Notes: generated by a model not told the origin, from the letters alone. A stretch of 40,450 nucleotides of DNA from Prevotella sp. (GCA_024681875.1 JAILAA010000110.1:1-40450), one strand, 5' to 3'. Counted from the first letter of the stretch, positions 16,085-25,477 are shown. Translations and numbers: made by a program.

Positions 16085-16580
16085 TATTATCAGGTGTTTT
16101 ATGTTTGTTGCTCTTTCGGGTTATGACAGACTGACAAGTGGAGCAGATGCCATAGATATAGAGTGAAAAAACGTCTTGGCGGAAACGCTTAAGGTGCATA
16201 GACTCAATGGCTTTTCTTACTTCCGGAGCTTTTACTTCAGTTACTTTGCCACACATAGTACATATCTGATGACAATGGTTGTCGCCAGGATAATATGCTT
16301 CGTACTTCGTTATGCCCTGAATGTTGTGGCGGATGACGATACGCAACTCAATAAAAAGGTTCAGGGTGTTGTACAATGTAGCCCTCGATACAGGGAAATG
16401 AAGTCCGTCGGCCAGTTTCTGTCCCAAGTCTTCAAGAGAGAAGTGGCCGTCAATATCGTACACAGCCTTCAAAATCGCATAGCGCTCGGGTGTCTTGCGG
16501 TAATTATTCATCTCCAAATAATTATCCAAGATGCGCTCACTGGCCTGGCGTACATTGTCTTTTTTCTCAGCTGCCTTCAT
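16059..16580 (-). CDS. Fur family transcriptional regulator
   Basis: A 173-aa Fur/PerR/Zur-type repressor. The winged-helix domain includes RKTPERYAILKAVYDIDGHFSLEDL and SRATLYNTLNLF. The dimerisation domain has CTMC and CSTC pairs, the usual structural zinc site, and the metal-site variant GDNHCHQ where many Fur proteins have an HHDH motif. The protein therefore senses a metal or peroxide, but Fur, Zur and PerR cannot be told apart here. The C-terminus is Lys/Asp/Glu-rich. The start is the ATG at 16580; a GTG at 16592 overlaps the -7 box and is rejected. It overlaps purA by 26 nt and is divergent from the aldose epimerase gene. Confidence 0.9.
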   Translation of the reverse strand: MKAAEKKDNVRQASERILDNYLEMNNYRKTPERYAILKAVYDIDGHFSLEDLGQKLADGLHFPVSRATLYNTLNLFIELRIVIRHNIQGITKYEAYYPGDNHCHQICTMCGKVTEVKAPEVRKAIESMHLKRFRQDVFSLYIYGICSTCQSVITRKSNKHKTPDNNDEEERKG

Positions 16581-16591
16581 AAACCAAGGCA

Positions 16592-16599
16592 CAAAATTA
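16592..16599 (-). promoter_or_regulatory. -7 box of the fur-purA unit
   Basis: On the minus strand TAATTTTG matches TAnnTTTG and ends 11 nt before the ATG at 16580, which predicts a very short leader. No clear -33 box is seen. A GTTGAC direct repeat (16615-16626) lies upstream. Confidence 0.45.
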
Positions 16600-16669
16600 C
16601 AAATAAAGATTGAAGTTGACGTTGACGCGATGTTAAAAATGGCTAAATACTTATTTTATGTCAAAGTTT

Positions 16670-16701
16670 TTTGGTCATATCACAAAGAATGTGTAACTTT
16701 A
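16670..16701 (+). promoter_or_regulatory. Promoter of the aldose/pentose locus
   Basis: TTTG (16670-16673) and TAACTTTA (16694-16701, one mismatch to TAnnTTTG) are separated by 20 nt. The leader of about 50 nt is A-rich and has no strong Shine-Dalgarno. An AraR operator is expected in this region but I cannot define one. Confidence 0.5.
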
Positions 16702-16755
16702 CACCCAAAAACTGAAACAATACACAAATCATATAAACTTAAAACCCAAAAAACA

Positions 16756-17949
16756 ATGAAATCATTAAGGAAAACAATGCTTGGGGCTAGCGCCATTACG
16801 GCACTCGCCTTTGCTGCCTGCACTGGCAGTCAGCAACCTACTGCACAACTGACAGCATCTGGTCTAGACCCCGTCAAGTTTGAAACAGTGGTTGGTAGCG
16901 ACAGTGTGAAGCTGTACACCCTGAAGGGGGACAATGGCATGGAGGTGTGCATTACCAATTTTGGCGGACGCGTCGTCTCACTGATGGTGCCTGACAAGGA
17001 CGGAAACCTCGTAGACGTGGTGCTGGGTTTCGACAACATCGACCAGTACATGGAGAAGACCACCGACTATGGCTCAAGCGTAGGCCGCTATGCCAACCGC
17101 ATCAACATGGGTCGGTTTGTTCTTGACGGCGACACCATTCAACTGAAGCAGAACGACAAGCATGATGGCGGGCGTGACCACTGCCTGCATGGCGGCGGCG
17201 ATACTGGCTGGATGAACCAAGTCTATAAGGCTGAGCAAATTGACAGTGCTACGCTGAAGCTAACCATTAAAGCACAGGATGGCGAAAACGGATTCCCTGG
17301 CACTATTGAGGCTGTCACGACATACAAGATTGTAGACGGCAACACACTTGACATTACTTGGGAAGCTACAACCGACAAGCCCACCGTCATCAACCAGACT
17401 AATCATAACTATTACAATCTGAGTGGCGATCTGGAGCACGCAGGCTATGACCAGGTCCTGTATGTCAACGCCGACTCGTTCACCGAGAGCGACGAGAGCT
17501 ATATGCCAACTGGCGTCATCCTGCCCGTAGAAGGCACGCCGATGGACTTCCGCACACCGCACGCCGTGGGCGACAGCATCAAGTCGGAATACTATCAGAT
17601 TAAGAACGCTCATGGCTATGACCACAACTGGTGCCTGAACACCTATAAGGACGGCAAGGGCGATGATACGCAGGTTTGCGCTAGCCTCTACAGTCCCAAG
17701 ACTGGTATCTTTATGGAGATGTATACCAATGAACCAGGTGTGCAGGTCTACAGCGGTAATTTCCAGGGCGTCAATGGAGAAGAGAATGTTGTGCGTAAGC
17801 TGGGCAAAAAGTATCCGCAGCATGTCAGCATATGTCTGGAGAGCCAGAAATATCCCGATAGCCCCAATCATCCTGAGTGGGCCAGCCCAGTGCTCCGTCC
17901 GGGTGAGAATTATTTCAGCCATGCTGCCTATAAGTTCACCACTAAATAA
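16756..17949 (+). CDS. galM: Secreted lipoprotein aldose 1-epimerase (mutarotase)
   Basis: A 397-aa GalM-family protein with a lipoprotein signal peptide (MKSLRKTMLGASAITALAFA, then AC with the lipid Cys near residue 21). It is therefore periplasmic or membrane-anchored rather than cytoplasmic. Family motifs are SVGRYANRI, the catalytic-His region NQTNHNYYNLSG, GYDHNWCLN, and the catalytic-Glu region NEPGVQVYSGNF. It interconverts alpha and beta anomers of hexoses or pentoses before uptake. The start is the ATG at 16756, where the signal peptide begins; in-frame extension upstream would run through the promoter. It is 9 nt before a sugar porter gene, in the same direction as the AraR/araD genes. 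Confidence 0.93.
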   Translation: MKSLRKTMLGASAITALAFAACTGSQQPTAQLTASGLDPVKFETVVGSDSVKLYTLKGDNGMEVCITNFGGRVVSLMVPDKDGNLVDVVLGFDNIDQYMEKTTDYGSSVGRYANRINMGRFVLDGDTIQLKQNDKHDGGRDHCLHGGGDTGWMNQVYKAEQIDSATLKLTIKAQDGENGFPGTIEAVTTYKIVDGNTLDITWEATTDKPTVINQTNHNYYNLSGDLEHAGYDQVLYVNADSFTESDESYMPTGVILPVEGTPMDFRTPHAVGDSIKSEYYQIKNAHGYDHNWCLNTYKDGKGDDTQVCASLYSPKTGIFMEMYTNEPGVQVYSGNFQGVNGEENVVRKLGKKYPQHVSICLESQKYPDSPNHPEWASPVLRPGENYFSHAAYKFTTK

Positions 17950-17958
17950 GATATTGGA

Positions 17959-19431
17959 ATGAACAATCAAGAAAACGGTAGCCGCGGCTACCTCATTGGC
18001 ATTGTGATGGTGGCTGTGCTAGGCGGTCTGCTCTTCGGCTACGACACGGCTGTTATCTCTGGTGCTGAGAAAGGCTTGCAGGCTTTCTTCAAAGAGGCAC
18101 AGGACTTTGACTACACTGACGGATGGCACGGATTTACCTCCGCTTCTGCACTCATTGGCTGTATCATCGGCTCCGCACTGAGCGGACTGTTGGCTACACG
18201 CCTGGGCCGTAAAAAGTCGCTCATCATTGCAGGCTTGCTTTTCTTCGTTTCGGCACTGGGCTCGATGACGCCCGAATTCCTTTTTTTTGAGCATGGTAAG
18301 CCCACCTACTCGCTGCTCATCATGTTCAACATCTACCGTATTATTGGCGGTATCGGCGTTGGACTAGCCTCGGCTATCTGCCCGATGTACATTGGCGAGG
18401 TGGCCCCCTCGAACATTCGTGGTATGCTTGTCTCTTGGAACCAGTTTGCCATTATCTTCGGTCAGCTGGTCGTTTACTTCGTCAACTTCTTTATCTTGGG
18501 CGACCACATTCAGCCCCTCGTAGAGGAAATGGGCAAAGGTATTGCCGCCATCGACCCCAGAGCACAGTGGACGGTAACCACAGGCTGGCGCTATATGTTC
18601 GGATCTGAGGCAGTACCCGCTGGACTATTCGCTCTGCTTATCTGCTTTGTACCTGAGACACCGCGCTATCTGGTTAGTATCGGCAAGGATCAGAAGGCAC
18701 TGGGCATCCTCTCGCGTATCAATGGCACGTCGAAGGCTCAGCAGATTCTGACTGAGATTAAGAACACGATGACCGTGAAGACCGAGAAGCTGATGACTTA
18801 CGGTGTAATGTGTATCTTCATTGGCATCATGCTCTCAGTGTTCCAGCAGGCCGTCGGCATCAACGCCGTACTCTATTACGCACCGCGTATCTTCGGCGAC
18901 ATGGGTATGGACAACCCGATGATGATTACCGTTTTCATGGGCATCATCAACATTCTCTTTACCCTTGTGGCCATCTTCACCGTTGAGAAATGGGGACGCA
19001 AGCCCTTGCTCATCAGCGGTTCATTAGGAATGGCAGCAGGTGCTCTTGGCGTTGCCGTTACCTTCGGTCATGCCGGAATGGAGTTTGTCACTGCAGCATC
19101 ACTGCTTATCTACTCTGCTTCGTTCATGTTCTCGTGGGGGCCCATCTGCTGGGTGCTCATCGCCGAGATCTTCCCCAACACCATCCGTGGAGCTGCTGTG
19201 GCCATCGCCGTGGCCTTCCAGTGGATTTTCAACTTCATCGTCAGTTCGACCTTCGTGCCTATGTTCAACATGCACTTGTCAGAGGGCGATGACTTCGGTC
19301 ACTGGTTTACCTACGGTCTCTATGGTATCATCTGCGTGGTGGCTGCCGTCTTCGTCTGGAAGCTTGTTCCTGAGACGAAGGGCAAGACACTGGAGGATAT
19401 GACCCAGATGTGGAAAAACAGAAAAAAATAA
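17959..19431 (+). CDS. Sugar porter (MFS) proton symporter, XylE-like
   Basis: A 490-aa, 12-helix major facilitator. Sugar-porter signatures are present: GYDTAVISGAEKGL in helix 1, RLGRKKSLI in the loop after helix 2, the PETPRYLV motif at the end of helix 6, QQAVGINAVLYYAPRIF in helix 7, and PETKGKTLEDM at the C-terminus. The extended periplasmic loop and overall pattern resemble XylE, a D-xylose/H+ symporter. Its position with an AraR-like regulator and araD points to L-arabinose or another pentose, but the substrate is inferred. It starts 9 nt after the mutarotase stop. Confidence 0.94.
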   Translation: MNNQENGSRGYLIGIVMVAVLGGLLFGYDTAVISGAEKGLQAFFKEAQDFDYTDGWHGFTSASALIGCIIGSALSGLLATRLGRKKSLIIAGLLFFVSALGSMTPEFLFFEHGKPTYSLLIMFNIYRIIGGIGVGLASAICPMYIGEVAPSNIRGMLVSWNQFAIIFGQLVVYFVNFFILGDHIQPLVEEMGKGIAAIDPRAQWTVTTGWRYMFGSEAVPAGLFALLICFVPETPRYLVSIGKDQKALGILSRINGTSKAQQILTEIKNTMTVKTEKLMTYGVMCIFIGIMLSVFQQAVGINAVLYYAPRIFGDMGMDNPMMITVFMGIINILFTLVAIFTVEKWGRKPLLISGSLGMAAGALGVAVTFGHAGMEFVTAASLLIYSASFMFSWGPICWVLIAEIFPNTIRGAAVAIAVAFQWIFNFIVSSTFVPMFNMHLSEGDDFGHWFTYGLYGIICVVAAVFVWKLVPETKGKTLEDMTQMWKNRKK

Positions 19432-19462
19432 AAGAACATAATTAACAAATTTACAAATCAAA

Positions 19463-21226
19463 ATGGATTGGAACGCAAAAGAATTTATTTGGCTTGACTG
19501 GCTCGTCATGGTTTTAGGCATTGCTTGCGTCGTCTGGCTTGTCTATCGTGCCATCAAGAAGGACAAAGAGAAGATGAAGGGTGCCGACTCGCAGGACTAT
19601 CTGTTCGGCAAGGGCGAGCCCTGGTATGTGATTGGTATGGCCATCTTCGCCGCCAACATCGGTTCAGAGCACCTCGTTGGTCTGGCTGGTACTGGAGCCA
19701 AGGATGGTGTGGGTATGGCTCATTGGGAGATGCAGGGCTGGATGATTCTCATCCTTGGCTGGCTGTTCGTACCTTTCTATCAGCTTCTGAATAATAAGAT
19801 GGGCAAGATTATCACGATGCCCGACTTCCTGAAGTTCCGCTATACCAAAAAGACCGGCTCGTGGTTGAGCATCATCACGCTGGTGGCCTATATCCTGACT
19901 AAGGTCAGTGTGACTGCCTTCACTGGTGGTATCTTCTTCAACTATCTCTGGGGCTTGAACTTCTGGGTAGGCGCTCTCGGTCTTATTTTCATTACGACAA
20001 TTTTCACCGTCATCGGTGGTATGAAAGGCGTGATGACCATGTCGACCATTCAAACGCCTATCCTCATCGTCGGTTCCTTCCTCGTGCTCTTCCTTGGCTT
20101 GGCAGCTTTGGGCGGTGGAAGCATCGCTGAAGGCTGGTCGAACATGATGGACTACTGTCGCACGCTGCACGACGGCTATGGCACAACGCACATGTTCCAC
20201 TGGGAGGACATCAATGCTTCAGGCAATCCTGATCCGCTTTACCATGAGTATCCTGGCTTTGTGGTATTCATCGGCGCTTCCATAATTGGTTTCTGGTACT
20301 GGTGTACCGACCAGCACATCGTTCAGCGTGTGCTCGGACAGCAGAAGGGTGAGAGCAACACGGAGGTGATGAAGCGCGCACGTCGCGGTTCTATCGCTGC
20401 CGGCTACTTCAAGCTGCTGCCCGTGTTCATGTTCCTGATTCCTGGTATGGTGGCAATTGCTCTGGCCCAGGATCCGTCCAGCGGCATCACCATGGACATC
20501 ACCAACAAGGACGATACCGACGGTGCCTTCGCCATGATGGTGAAGAACATCCTGCCTGCAGGCGTAAAGGGTATTGTGACCATCGGCTTCCTCTGCGCAC
20601 TCGTCACCTCGCTGGCTGCTTTCTTCAACAGCTGCGCCACGCTCTTCACCGAGGACTTCTACAAGCCCATGAAGAAAGGCCTGAGTGAGGCTCACTACGT
20701 GCTCGTTGGCCGTATCGCCACGGTGGCTGTCGTTGTGCTCGGTCTGGCTTGGCTTCCCGTCATGCGTGGTATGGGCAACCTGTACAGTTATCTGCAGGGC
20801 ATCCAGTCGCTGCTGGCTCCCGCTATGGTTGCCGTATTCACATTGGGTATCTTGTCAAAGAAAATCAGCCCGAAGGCTGGTGAATGGGGCCTCATCGGTG
20901 GCTTCGTCATCGGTATGCTCAGACTGGTCACCAACGTCATCACTGATACGGGCTCCAAGGTGATGGAAGGCGGTTTCTGGGATGCCACGGCTTGGTTCTG
21001 GCAGACCAACTGGCTCGTCTTCGAGTGCTGGCTGCTCGTATTCATTGTCCTGCTGATGGTGGCTGTGAGTTTCTTTACTCCTGCTCCTTCGAAAGAACAG
21101 GTTGAGGCTATTACTTTCACACCGGAATATCGCAAGCAGATACGTGAGAGTTGGGGTCTCTGGGACATCGTCGGTACGCTGGGCGTAATCGTCCTCTGCG
21201 GACTCTTCTATGCATACTTCTTCTAA
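19463..21226 (+). CDS. Sodium/solute symporter (SSS family, SGLT-like)
   Basis: A 587-aa membrane protein with about 14 hydrophobic segments and the SSS fold. Hallmarks are the SSS core IFAANIGSEHLVGLAGTG in the first repeat, GVMTMSTIQTPILIVG, FWYWCTDQHIVQRVLG, and LCALVTSLAAFFNSCATLFTEDFY. It resembles sodium-coupled glucose and other sugar transporters. Having both this and a proton-coupled porter in one operon suggests either two substrates or two ion-coupling modes for the same sugar. It begins 31 nt after the MFS gene and ends 14 nt before the Nudix regulator. Confidence 0.94.
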   Translation: MDWNAKEFIWLDWLVMVLGIACVVWLVYRAIKKDKEKMKGADSQDYLFGKGEPWYVIGMAIFAANIGSEHLVGLAGTGAKDGVGMAHWEMQGWMILILGWLFVPFYQLLNNKMGKIITMPDFLKFRYTKKTGSWLSIITLVAYILTKVSVTAFTGGIFFNYLWGLNFWVGALGLIFITTIFTVIGGMKGVMTMSTIQTPILIVGSFLVLFLGLAALGGGSIAEGWSNMMDYCRTLHDGYGTTHMFHWEDINASGNPDPLYHEYPGFVVFIGASIIGFWYWCTDQHIVQRVLGQQKGESNTEVMKRARRGSIAAGYFKLLPVFMFLIPGMVAIALAQDPSSGITMDITNKDDTDGAFAMMVKNILPAGVKGIVTIGFLCALVTSLAAFFNSCATLFTEDFYKPMKKGLSEAHYVLVGRIATVAVVVLGLAWLPVMRGMGNLYSYLQGIQSLLAPAMVAVFTLGILSKKISPKAGEWGLIGGFVIGMLRLVTNVITDTGSKVMEGGFWDATAWFWQTNWLVFECWLLVFIVLLMVAVSFFTPAPSKEQVEAITFTPEYRKQIRESWGLWDIVGTLGVIVLCGLFYAYFF

Positions 21227-21240
21227 ACGTTGAACGTTAA

Positions 21241-21912
21241 ATGTATTACTTAGATCATCAGAAACTCTACGTTTCCGTTGACGTCATCGTCTTTGGCTTC
21301 GAGGAAAATCGCTTGAAGGTGCTCATCGGCAGACGTAAGATGGATCCTGGTCGTGGCGAATGGAGCCTCTACGGAGGCTTCGTCGCTGCCGACGAGGGCA
21401 TCGACCAGTGTGCAGAGCGCACATTGCTGGAGTTGACCGGTTTGAAGAAACTGTTCATTCGTCAGGTAGGAGCCTTCGGCGCTATTGACCGTGACCCGGG
21501 TGAGCGTGTCGTCTCTGTAGCCTATTATGCCCTCATTAACGTGAAGGACTATGACGAGAAACTCCGAGTGAAGCACAACGTGGAATGGGTGGATGTCAAC
21601 CAGCTCCCCGCACTCTATTCTGACCATAATGAGATGGTGCGGCAGGCCCTTCGTCGTATGCAGCTGAAAATGCGCACCGAGCCCATTGGCTTTCGTCTGC
21701 TTCCGCAGCTATTTACTCTTACACAGCTGCAGCGTCTCTATGAGGCAGTGAGCGGACAGGAAATAGACAAGCGCAATTTCCGTAAGCGTATCAAGGAAAT
21801 GGACTTCATCGAGAAAACAGAGCTTATCGATAAGTATTCGTCAAAGCGTGGAGCGGCTCTATACCGTTTCAACAAGAAGGCATATTACGAAGATCCTAAC
21901 TTTAAATTATAA
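21241..21912 (+). CDS. araR: Nudix-fold transcriptional regulator, AraR-like (NrtR family)
   Basis: A 223-aa protein with an N-terminal Nudix domain (about 8-140) and a C-terminal winged helix (about 150-223, including [31 protein letters not shown]). The Nudix box is degenerate: GFVAADE keeps the GX5E part, but REXXEE is replaced by RTLLEL, so two metal-binding Glu are lost and hydrolysis is unlikely. A Bacteroides thetaiotaomicron regulator of this type, AraR, is established as controlling L-arabinose genes. The adjacent araD makes the same role likely here. The effector and operators are not readable from this sequence. Confidence 0.88.
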   Translation: MYYLDHQKLYVSVDVIVFGFEENRLKVLIGRRKMDPGRGEWSLYGGFVAADEGIDQCAERTLLELTGLKKLFIRQVGAFGAIDRDPGERVVSVAYYALINVKDYDEKLRVKHNVEWVDVNQLPALYSDHNEMVRQALRRMQLKMRTEPIGFRLLPQLFTLTQLQRLYEAVSGQEIDKRNFRKRIKEMDFIEKTELIDKYSSKRGAALYRFNKKAYYEDPNFKL

Positions 21913-21917
21913 TAGCA

Positions 21918-22628
21918 ATGTTAGAAGAACTCAAACAGAAAGTATTCAAAGCCAACCTTGACCTTGTCAAGCAGGGACTGGTCATTTTTACTTGGGGAAA
22001 TGTCTCAGGTATTGACCGTGAGAAAGGTCTTGTTGTCATCAAGCCCTCAGGCGTCAGCTATGACGAGATGAAGGCTGAAGATATGGTGGTAGTAGACCTG
22101 GAAACGGGCAAAGTGGTTGAGGGCGACCTCAATCCTTCAAGCGACACGCCCACACATCTTATATTATATAAGGCGTTCCCCAACATTATGGGAGTGGTGC
22201 ATACGCACAGCACCTATGCCACGGCTTTCGCTCAGGCTGGCCGCGACATCCCCAACATCGGCACTACGCACGCTGACTATTTCTACAAGGACATTCCCTG
22301 TACGCGTGATATGACCAAGGAGGAGGTGGAAGGCCAGTATGAATTGGAGACCGGCAATGTCATCGTCGACGAGATTCTGAACATCCGCAAGATCAATCCC
22401 GACCATACACCAGCTGTGTTGGTGAAAAACCACGGTCCGTTCTCGTGGGGTACGTCGCCCGACAACGCCGTCTACAACGCCAAGGTGATGGAGCAGTGTG
22501 CTAAGATGGCCTTCGTGGCCTTCTCGGTCAACCCCAACCTGACCATGAACCCGCTTCTCATCGAGAAGCACTATAGTCGCAAACATGGTCCCAACGCCTA
22601 TTACGGCCAGAAGGGACAAAAACACTAG
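21918..22628 (+). CDS. araD: L-ribulose-5-phosphate 4-epimerase
   Basis: A 236-aa class II aldolase-fold epimerase converting L-ribulose 5-phosphate to D-xylulose 5-phosphate, the last step of bacterial L-arabinose breakdown. Residues Asp76, His95, His97 (HTHSTY) and Asp120 match the E. coli AraD active site and zinc ligands, and a third His lies in [10 protein letters not shown]. The motif WGNVSGID, then [10 protein letters not shown] for phosphate binding, is intact. It starts 5 nt after the regulator and is followed by a terminator. The kinase (araB) and isomerase (araA) are not in this window. Confidence 0.95.
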   Translation: MLEELKQKVFKANLDLVKQGLVIFTWGNVSGIDREKGLVVIKPSGVSYDEMKAEDMVVVDLETGKVVEGDLNPSSDTPTHLILYKAFPNIMGVVHTHSTYATAFAQAGRDIPNIGTTHADYFYKDIPCTRDMTKEEVEGQYELETGNVIVDEILNIRKINPDHTPAVLVKNHGPFSWGTSPDNAVYNAKVMEQCAKMAFVAFSVNPNLTMNPLLIEKHYSRKHGPNAYYGQKGQKH

Positions 22629-22652
22629 AATCATTTCTGAATCATTCAGATG

Positions 22653-22694
22653 AACAATCCCTGGGGCGTCTTTCGCTTCAGGGATTTGTTCTTT
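22653..22694 (+). terminator. Terminator after araD
   Basis: AACAATCCCTG and CAGGGATTTGTT form a stem with one bulged base around a 19-nt loop, followed by CTTT. It begins 24 nt after the araD stop and marks the end of the pentose locus. The rest of the gap to the htrA promoter (22695-22855) is AT-rich with no other feature seen. Confidence 0.55.
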
Positions 22695-22855
22695 CCTTCA
22701 CTTAACATCCTTGGACGAAAGTCTCTTTTGAATGGTGGAAGCTAATTTTTATTTAATTTAAGTGATTGAACGAATGTAAATTCAAGGCTCTGGCAAGCAA
22801 ACAGAGTTTAAACGGACAAAAGAAAATGTTAAAATGAAAGAAAAGAAACTGACAA

Positions 22856-22889
22856 TTTGTCTGTATTAAATCTTTTTCCCTTATATTTG
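22856..22889 (+). promoter_or_regulatory. Promoter of htrA
   Basis: TTTG (22856-22859) and TATATTTG (22882-22889) are spaced by 22 nt, slightly longer than the usual 19-21. The leader would be about 45 nt and A-rich before the ATG at 22940. Confidence 0.5.
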
Positions 22890-22939
22890 CATAGGTGTTT
22901 ACAGCACGGAAAACAGATATTAACAAAACAAATACGAAT

Positions 22940-24451
22940 ATGAAAAAAATCCTCAGTTATTTAGTTCCTGGCACCAGCTTCGCTGCCATCGTCTTTGCTA
23001 TTGCTGCTTTTAGCAGCACCAATGCCGCAACGCATCCGTTGCCCGTTACAACTCCAGAAAGACCCGTCATGACCGACGTTCAGGCTGTACCTGTGGCCCA
23101 ACCTGTCGATTTGACCTATGCCGCAGAAAAGGCATTGCCTTCGGTTGTACATATTAAGAACACTCAGAATTCAAAGATTCAGACCGTAGAATATTCTGAT
23201 CCGTTTGAGGACTTTTTCAGCGATCCATTTGGCGGATTCTTTGGACGCGGTCAGGGGGGCAATGGTGGCACCCGCAAGCGCCAGGTGCAGACACCGAAGC
23301 GCACGGCTGCAGGTAGTGGCGTTATCATTCGTAGCGATGGTTACATTGTCACTAACAACCACGTTGTAGAAGGTGCTGACGAACTGACTGTCACCCTGTC
23401 AGACAATAAGGAGTATTCGGCACGTATTATCGGCACAGATAAAACCACCGACCTTGCTCTGATCAAGATTGACGGACGTAACCTGCCTGCCATCGAGATT
23501 GCCAATAGCGACCAGGTGAAAGTAGGCGAATGGGTACTGGCCATCGGCAACCCGCTGGGGTTGAACAATACTGTGACCGCTGGCATCATCTCCGCTAAGG
23601 CACGTACGCTGGGTGCCAACGGCGTGGAAAGCTTCATACAGACAGACGCCGCCATCAACGCCGGCAACTCAGGTGGTGCGTTGGTGAATACCAATGGACA
23701 GCTGGTAGGTATCAACGCAATGCTCTACTCGCAGACGGGTTCCTATAGCGGCTATGGCTTTGCAATACCTACCACGATGATGAACAAGGTCGTGGACGAC
23801 TTGAAGGAATACGGCACCGTGCAACGCGCCATTCTCGGCATCATGGGCACCGACGTGAAGAACTACGTTGACCAGGAGAAGGAAAAGGGTAACGATGTAG
23901 ACCTTGGCACGATGGAAGGTATCTACGTGGACAAAGTGGTGGAAGAAAGCGCAGCCGAGGAGGCCGGCCTTGAGAAGGGTGACGTTATTATTGAGGTGGA
24001 CGGTCAGAAAGTGACTAAATTCGGTGACCTCACAGGCATCATCGCCCAAAAGCGACCAGGCGAAAAGATGAGCCTCGTCTACATGCGTGACAAGAAGAAG
24101 CACTCGAAGACCGTGACGTTGAAGAACGAACAGGGCAACACGCAGGTGGTGAAAAACGCCGATCTGGACATTCTGGGTGCCGACTTCCGCGAGCTGACTC
24201 AGCAGCAGAAAGAACAGCTTGACGTACAGTACGGTTTGGAGGTCATCAAGGTGAAAGGTGGCAAGTTGAAGGATGCAGGCATAGAGAAAGGCTTCGTCAT
24301 CCGCCAGGTGAATGATCAGCCTGTCAGCACCGCCGAGGAACTGGATGCCATAGTAAAGGACGTGAGTACCTCGAAAGATCCTGTACTCATCATCAAGGGC
24401 ATCTATCCTTCTGGTAAGAAGAAAACCTATGTAGTGGAGCTGGGAGATTAA
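22940..24451 (+). CDS. htrA: HtrA/DegP-type periplasmic serine protease (Do family)
   Basis: A 503-aa protein with an N-terminal signal or anchor (1-30), a trypsin-like domain with His141 (TNNHVVEG), Asp171 (TTDLALIKI) and Ser244 (NAGNSGGAL), and then two PDZ domains (about 290-400 and 415-503). Residues 88-120 form a Phe/Gly-rich LA-type loop. It degrades or refolds damaged envelope proteins. The start is the ATG of MKKILSYLV, which gives a normal signal sequence; an upstream ATG at 22895 adds 15 residues of leader. It has its own promoter and is followed by an inverted repeat that separates it from rpoD. Confidence 0.95.
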   Translation: MKKILSYLVPGTSFAAIVFAIAAFSSTNAATHPLPVTTPERPVMTDVQAVPVAQPVDLTYAAEKALPSVVHIKNTQNSKIQTVEYSDPFEDFFSDPFGGFFGRGQGGNGGTRKRQVQTPKRTAAGSGVIIRSDGYIVTNNHVVEGADELTVTLSDNKEYSARIIGTDKTTDLALIKIDGRNLPAIEIANSDQVKVGEWVLAIGNPLGLNNTVTAGIISAKARTLGANGVESFIQTDAAINAGNSGGALVNTNGQLVGINAMLYSQTGSYSGYGFAIPTTMMNKVVDDLKEYGTVQRAILGIMGTDVKNYVDQEKEKGNDVDLGTMEGIYVDKVVEESAAEEAGLEKGDVIIEVDGQKVTKFGDLTGIIAQKRPGEKMSLVYMRDKKKHSKTVTLKNEQGNTQVVKNADLDILGADFRELTQQQKEQLDVQYGLEVIKVKGGKLKDAGIEKGFVIRQVNDQPVSTAEELDAIVKDVSTSKDPVLIIKGIYPSGKKKTYVVELGD

Positions 24452-24473
24452 GGATTCTCGAGTTGGGAGTTTT

Positions 24474-24563
24474 GAGTTAGGAGTTTTGAGTTAGTAGATG
24501 GGAGTTAAAAAAAATTAAACAATGGAAAATAACTCCTTTCTCCTAACTCCAAACTCCTAACTC
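24474..24563. repeat. 24-nt imperfect inverted repeat between htrA and rpoD
   Basis: The arms 24474-24497 and 24540-24563 are inverted copies with 22 of 24 matches. The left side belongs to a 14-nt direct repeat (GAGTTTTGAGTTAG, 24467-24494); the right side is built of CTCCTAACT-type units and runs into the rpoD promoter. It could act as the htrA terminator. The composition matches the heptamer repeats at 4738-4838. Confidence 0.75.
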
Positions 24564-24568
24564 TTTCG

Positions 24569-24576
24569 TACCTTTG
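24569..24576 (+). promoter_or_regulatory. -7 box of the rpoD operon
   Basis: TACCTTTG lies within the shared 14-nt core TTCGTACCTTTGCA and is preceded directly by the CTCCTAACT repeat. The predicted leader is about 31 nt. Confidence 0.6.
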
Positions 24577-24613
24577 CACGATAAAAACCGCTTTAATCCT
24601 AATACCACACAAA

Positions 24614-25477
24614 ATGAGACAGCTCAAAATTACTAAATCTATCACGAATCGTGAGAGCGAGGCCCTGGAGAAATATCTTCAGGAAATCAGCAAGGAAGAG
24701 CTTATCAGTATTGAAGAGGAGATTGAGCTGGCACAGCGTATCCGTCAGGGTGACCGCAAGGCGGTTGAACGGTTGGCAAAAGCGAATCTGCGTTTTGTGG
24801 TATCGGTAGCAAAGCAATATCAAAATCAGGGTCTGTCGTTGCCCGACCTCATCAACGAAGGCAATCTGGGACTATTACGCGCCGCGGAGAAATTTGATGA
24901 GACGCGCGGTTTCAAGTTCATCAGTTATGCTGTGTGGTGGATCAGGCAGAGCATCCTGCAGGCTTTGGCAGAGCAGAGCCGCATTGTACGCCTACCTCTG
25001 AATCAGGTGGGTGCTGTTAACAAGATCAGCCGTGCGGCAAATAAGTTTGAGCAGGAAAATGAACGCAAGCCTTCGGCAGAGGAGTTGTCAGCAGATACTG
25101 ACATGCCTGTGGAGAAGATTGACGAAGCGATGGCGGCTAACACCCGCCATGTGTCGGTAGATGCTCCTTTTAGTGAAAGTGATGACAGCTCGCTGCTCGA
25201 CCTGCTGACCAACGAGGATATTCCCGACACCGACAGTACGCTGGTTGACGAGTCGCTGAAGACAGAGGTAGCACAGGCATTGAAGACGCTTAGCGAGCGC
25301 GAGCGCAACATTGTGAAAGCCTTTTTCGGTATTGGGCAGCCAGAGATGACGCTCGACGAGATAGGGATGAAGTTTGGTTTGACCCGTGAGCGTGTCAGAC
25401 AAATAAAGGAAAAAGCACTCCGCCACTTGCGTACTAATCATAAATATAATATTTTGAAAGGATATTTGGGAAAATGA
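24614..25477 (+). CDS. rpoD: Primary sigma factor (sigma-70, Bacteroidetes type)
   Basis: A 287-aa RNA polymerase sigma factor lacking region 1.1, the short form used as the primary sigma in Bacteroidetes. Region 1.2 begins at [17 protein letters not shown]. Region 2 includes [32 protein letters not shown] and the -10-recognition helix [15 protein letters not shown]. Region 3 follows. Region 4 has [17 protein letters not shown] and the helix-turn-helix [24 protein letters not shown]. This protein should read the TTTG/TAnnTTTG promoters seen across the window. Its stop codon overlaps the start of the next gene (ATGA), tying it to the kinase/protease/PqqD set. Confidence 0.96.
   Translation: MRQLKITKSITNRESEALEKYLQEISKEELISIEEEIELAQRIRQGDRKAVERLAKANLRFVVSVAKQYQNQGLSLPDLINEGNLGLLRAAEKFDETRGFKFISYAVWWIRQSILQALAEQSRIVRLPLNQVGAVNKISRAANKFEQENERKPSAEELSADTDMPVEKIDEAMAANTRHVSVDAPFSESDDSSLLDLLTNEDIPDTDSTLVDESLKTEVAQALKTLSERERNIVKAFFGIGQPEMTLDEIGMKFGLTRERVRQIKEKALRHLRTNHKYNILKGYLGK

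Noticed and set aside
16581..16592. GTG start for the Fur-family gene
   Set aside because: The codon lies at the edge of the -7 promoter box, so it would not be transcribed.
22650..22745. A 31-codon frame after araD (MNNPWGVFRF...)
   Set aside because: It lies across the predicted terminator stem and has no promoter of its own.
24467..24563. Possible CRISPR repeats or insertion-sequence ends between htrA and rpoD
   Set aside because: Short direct repeats without spacers and no transposase nearby. They are better explained as repeat-rich terminator and promoter sequence.
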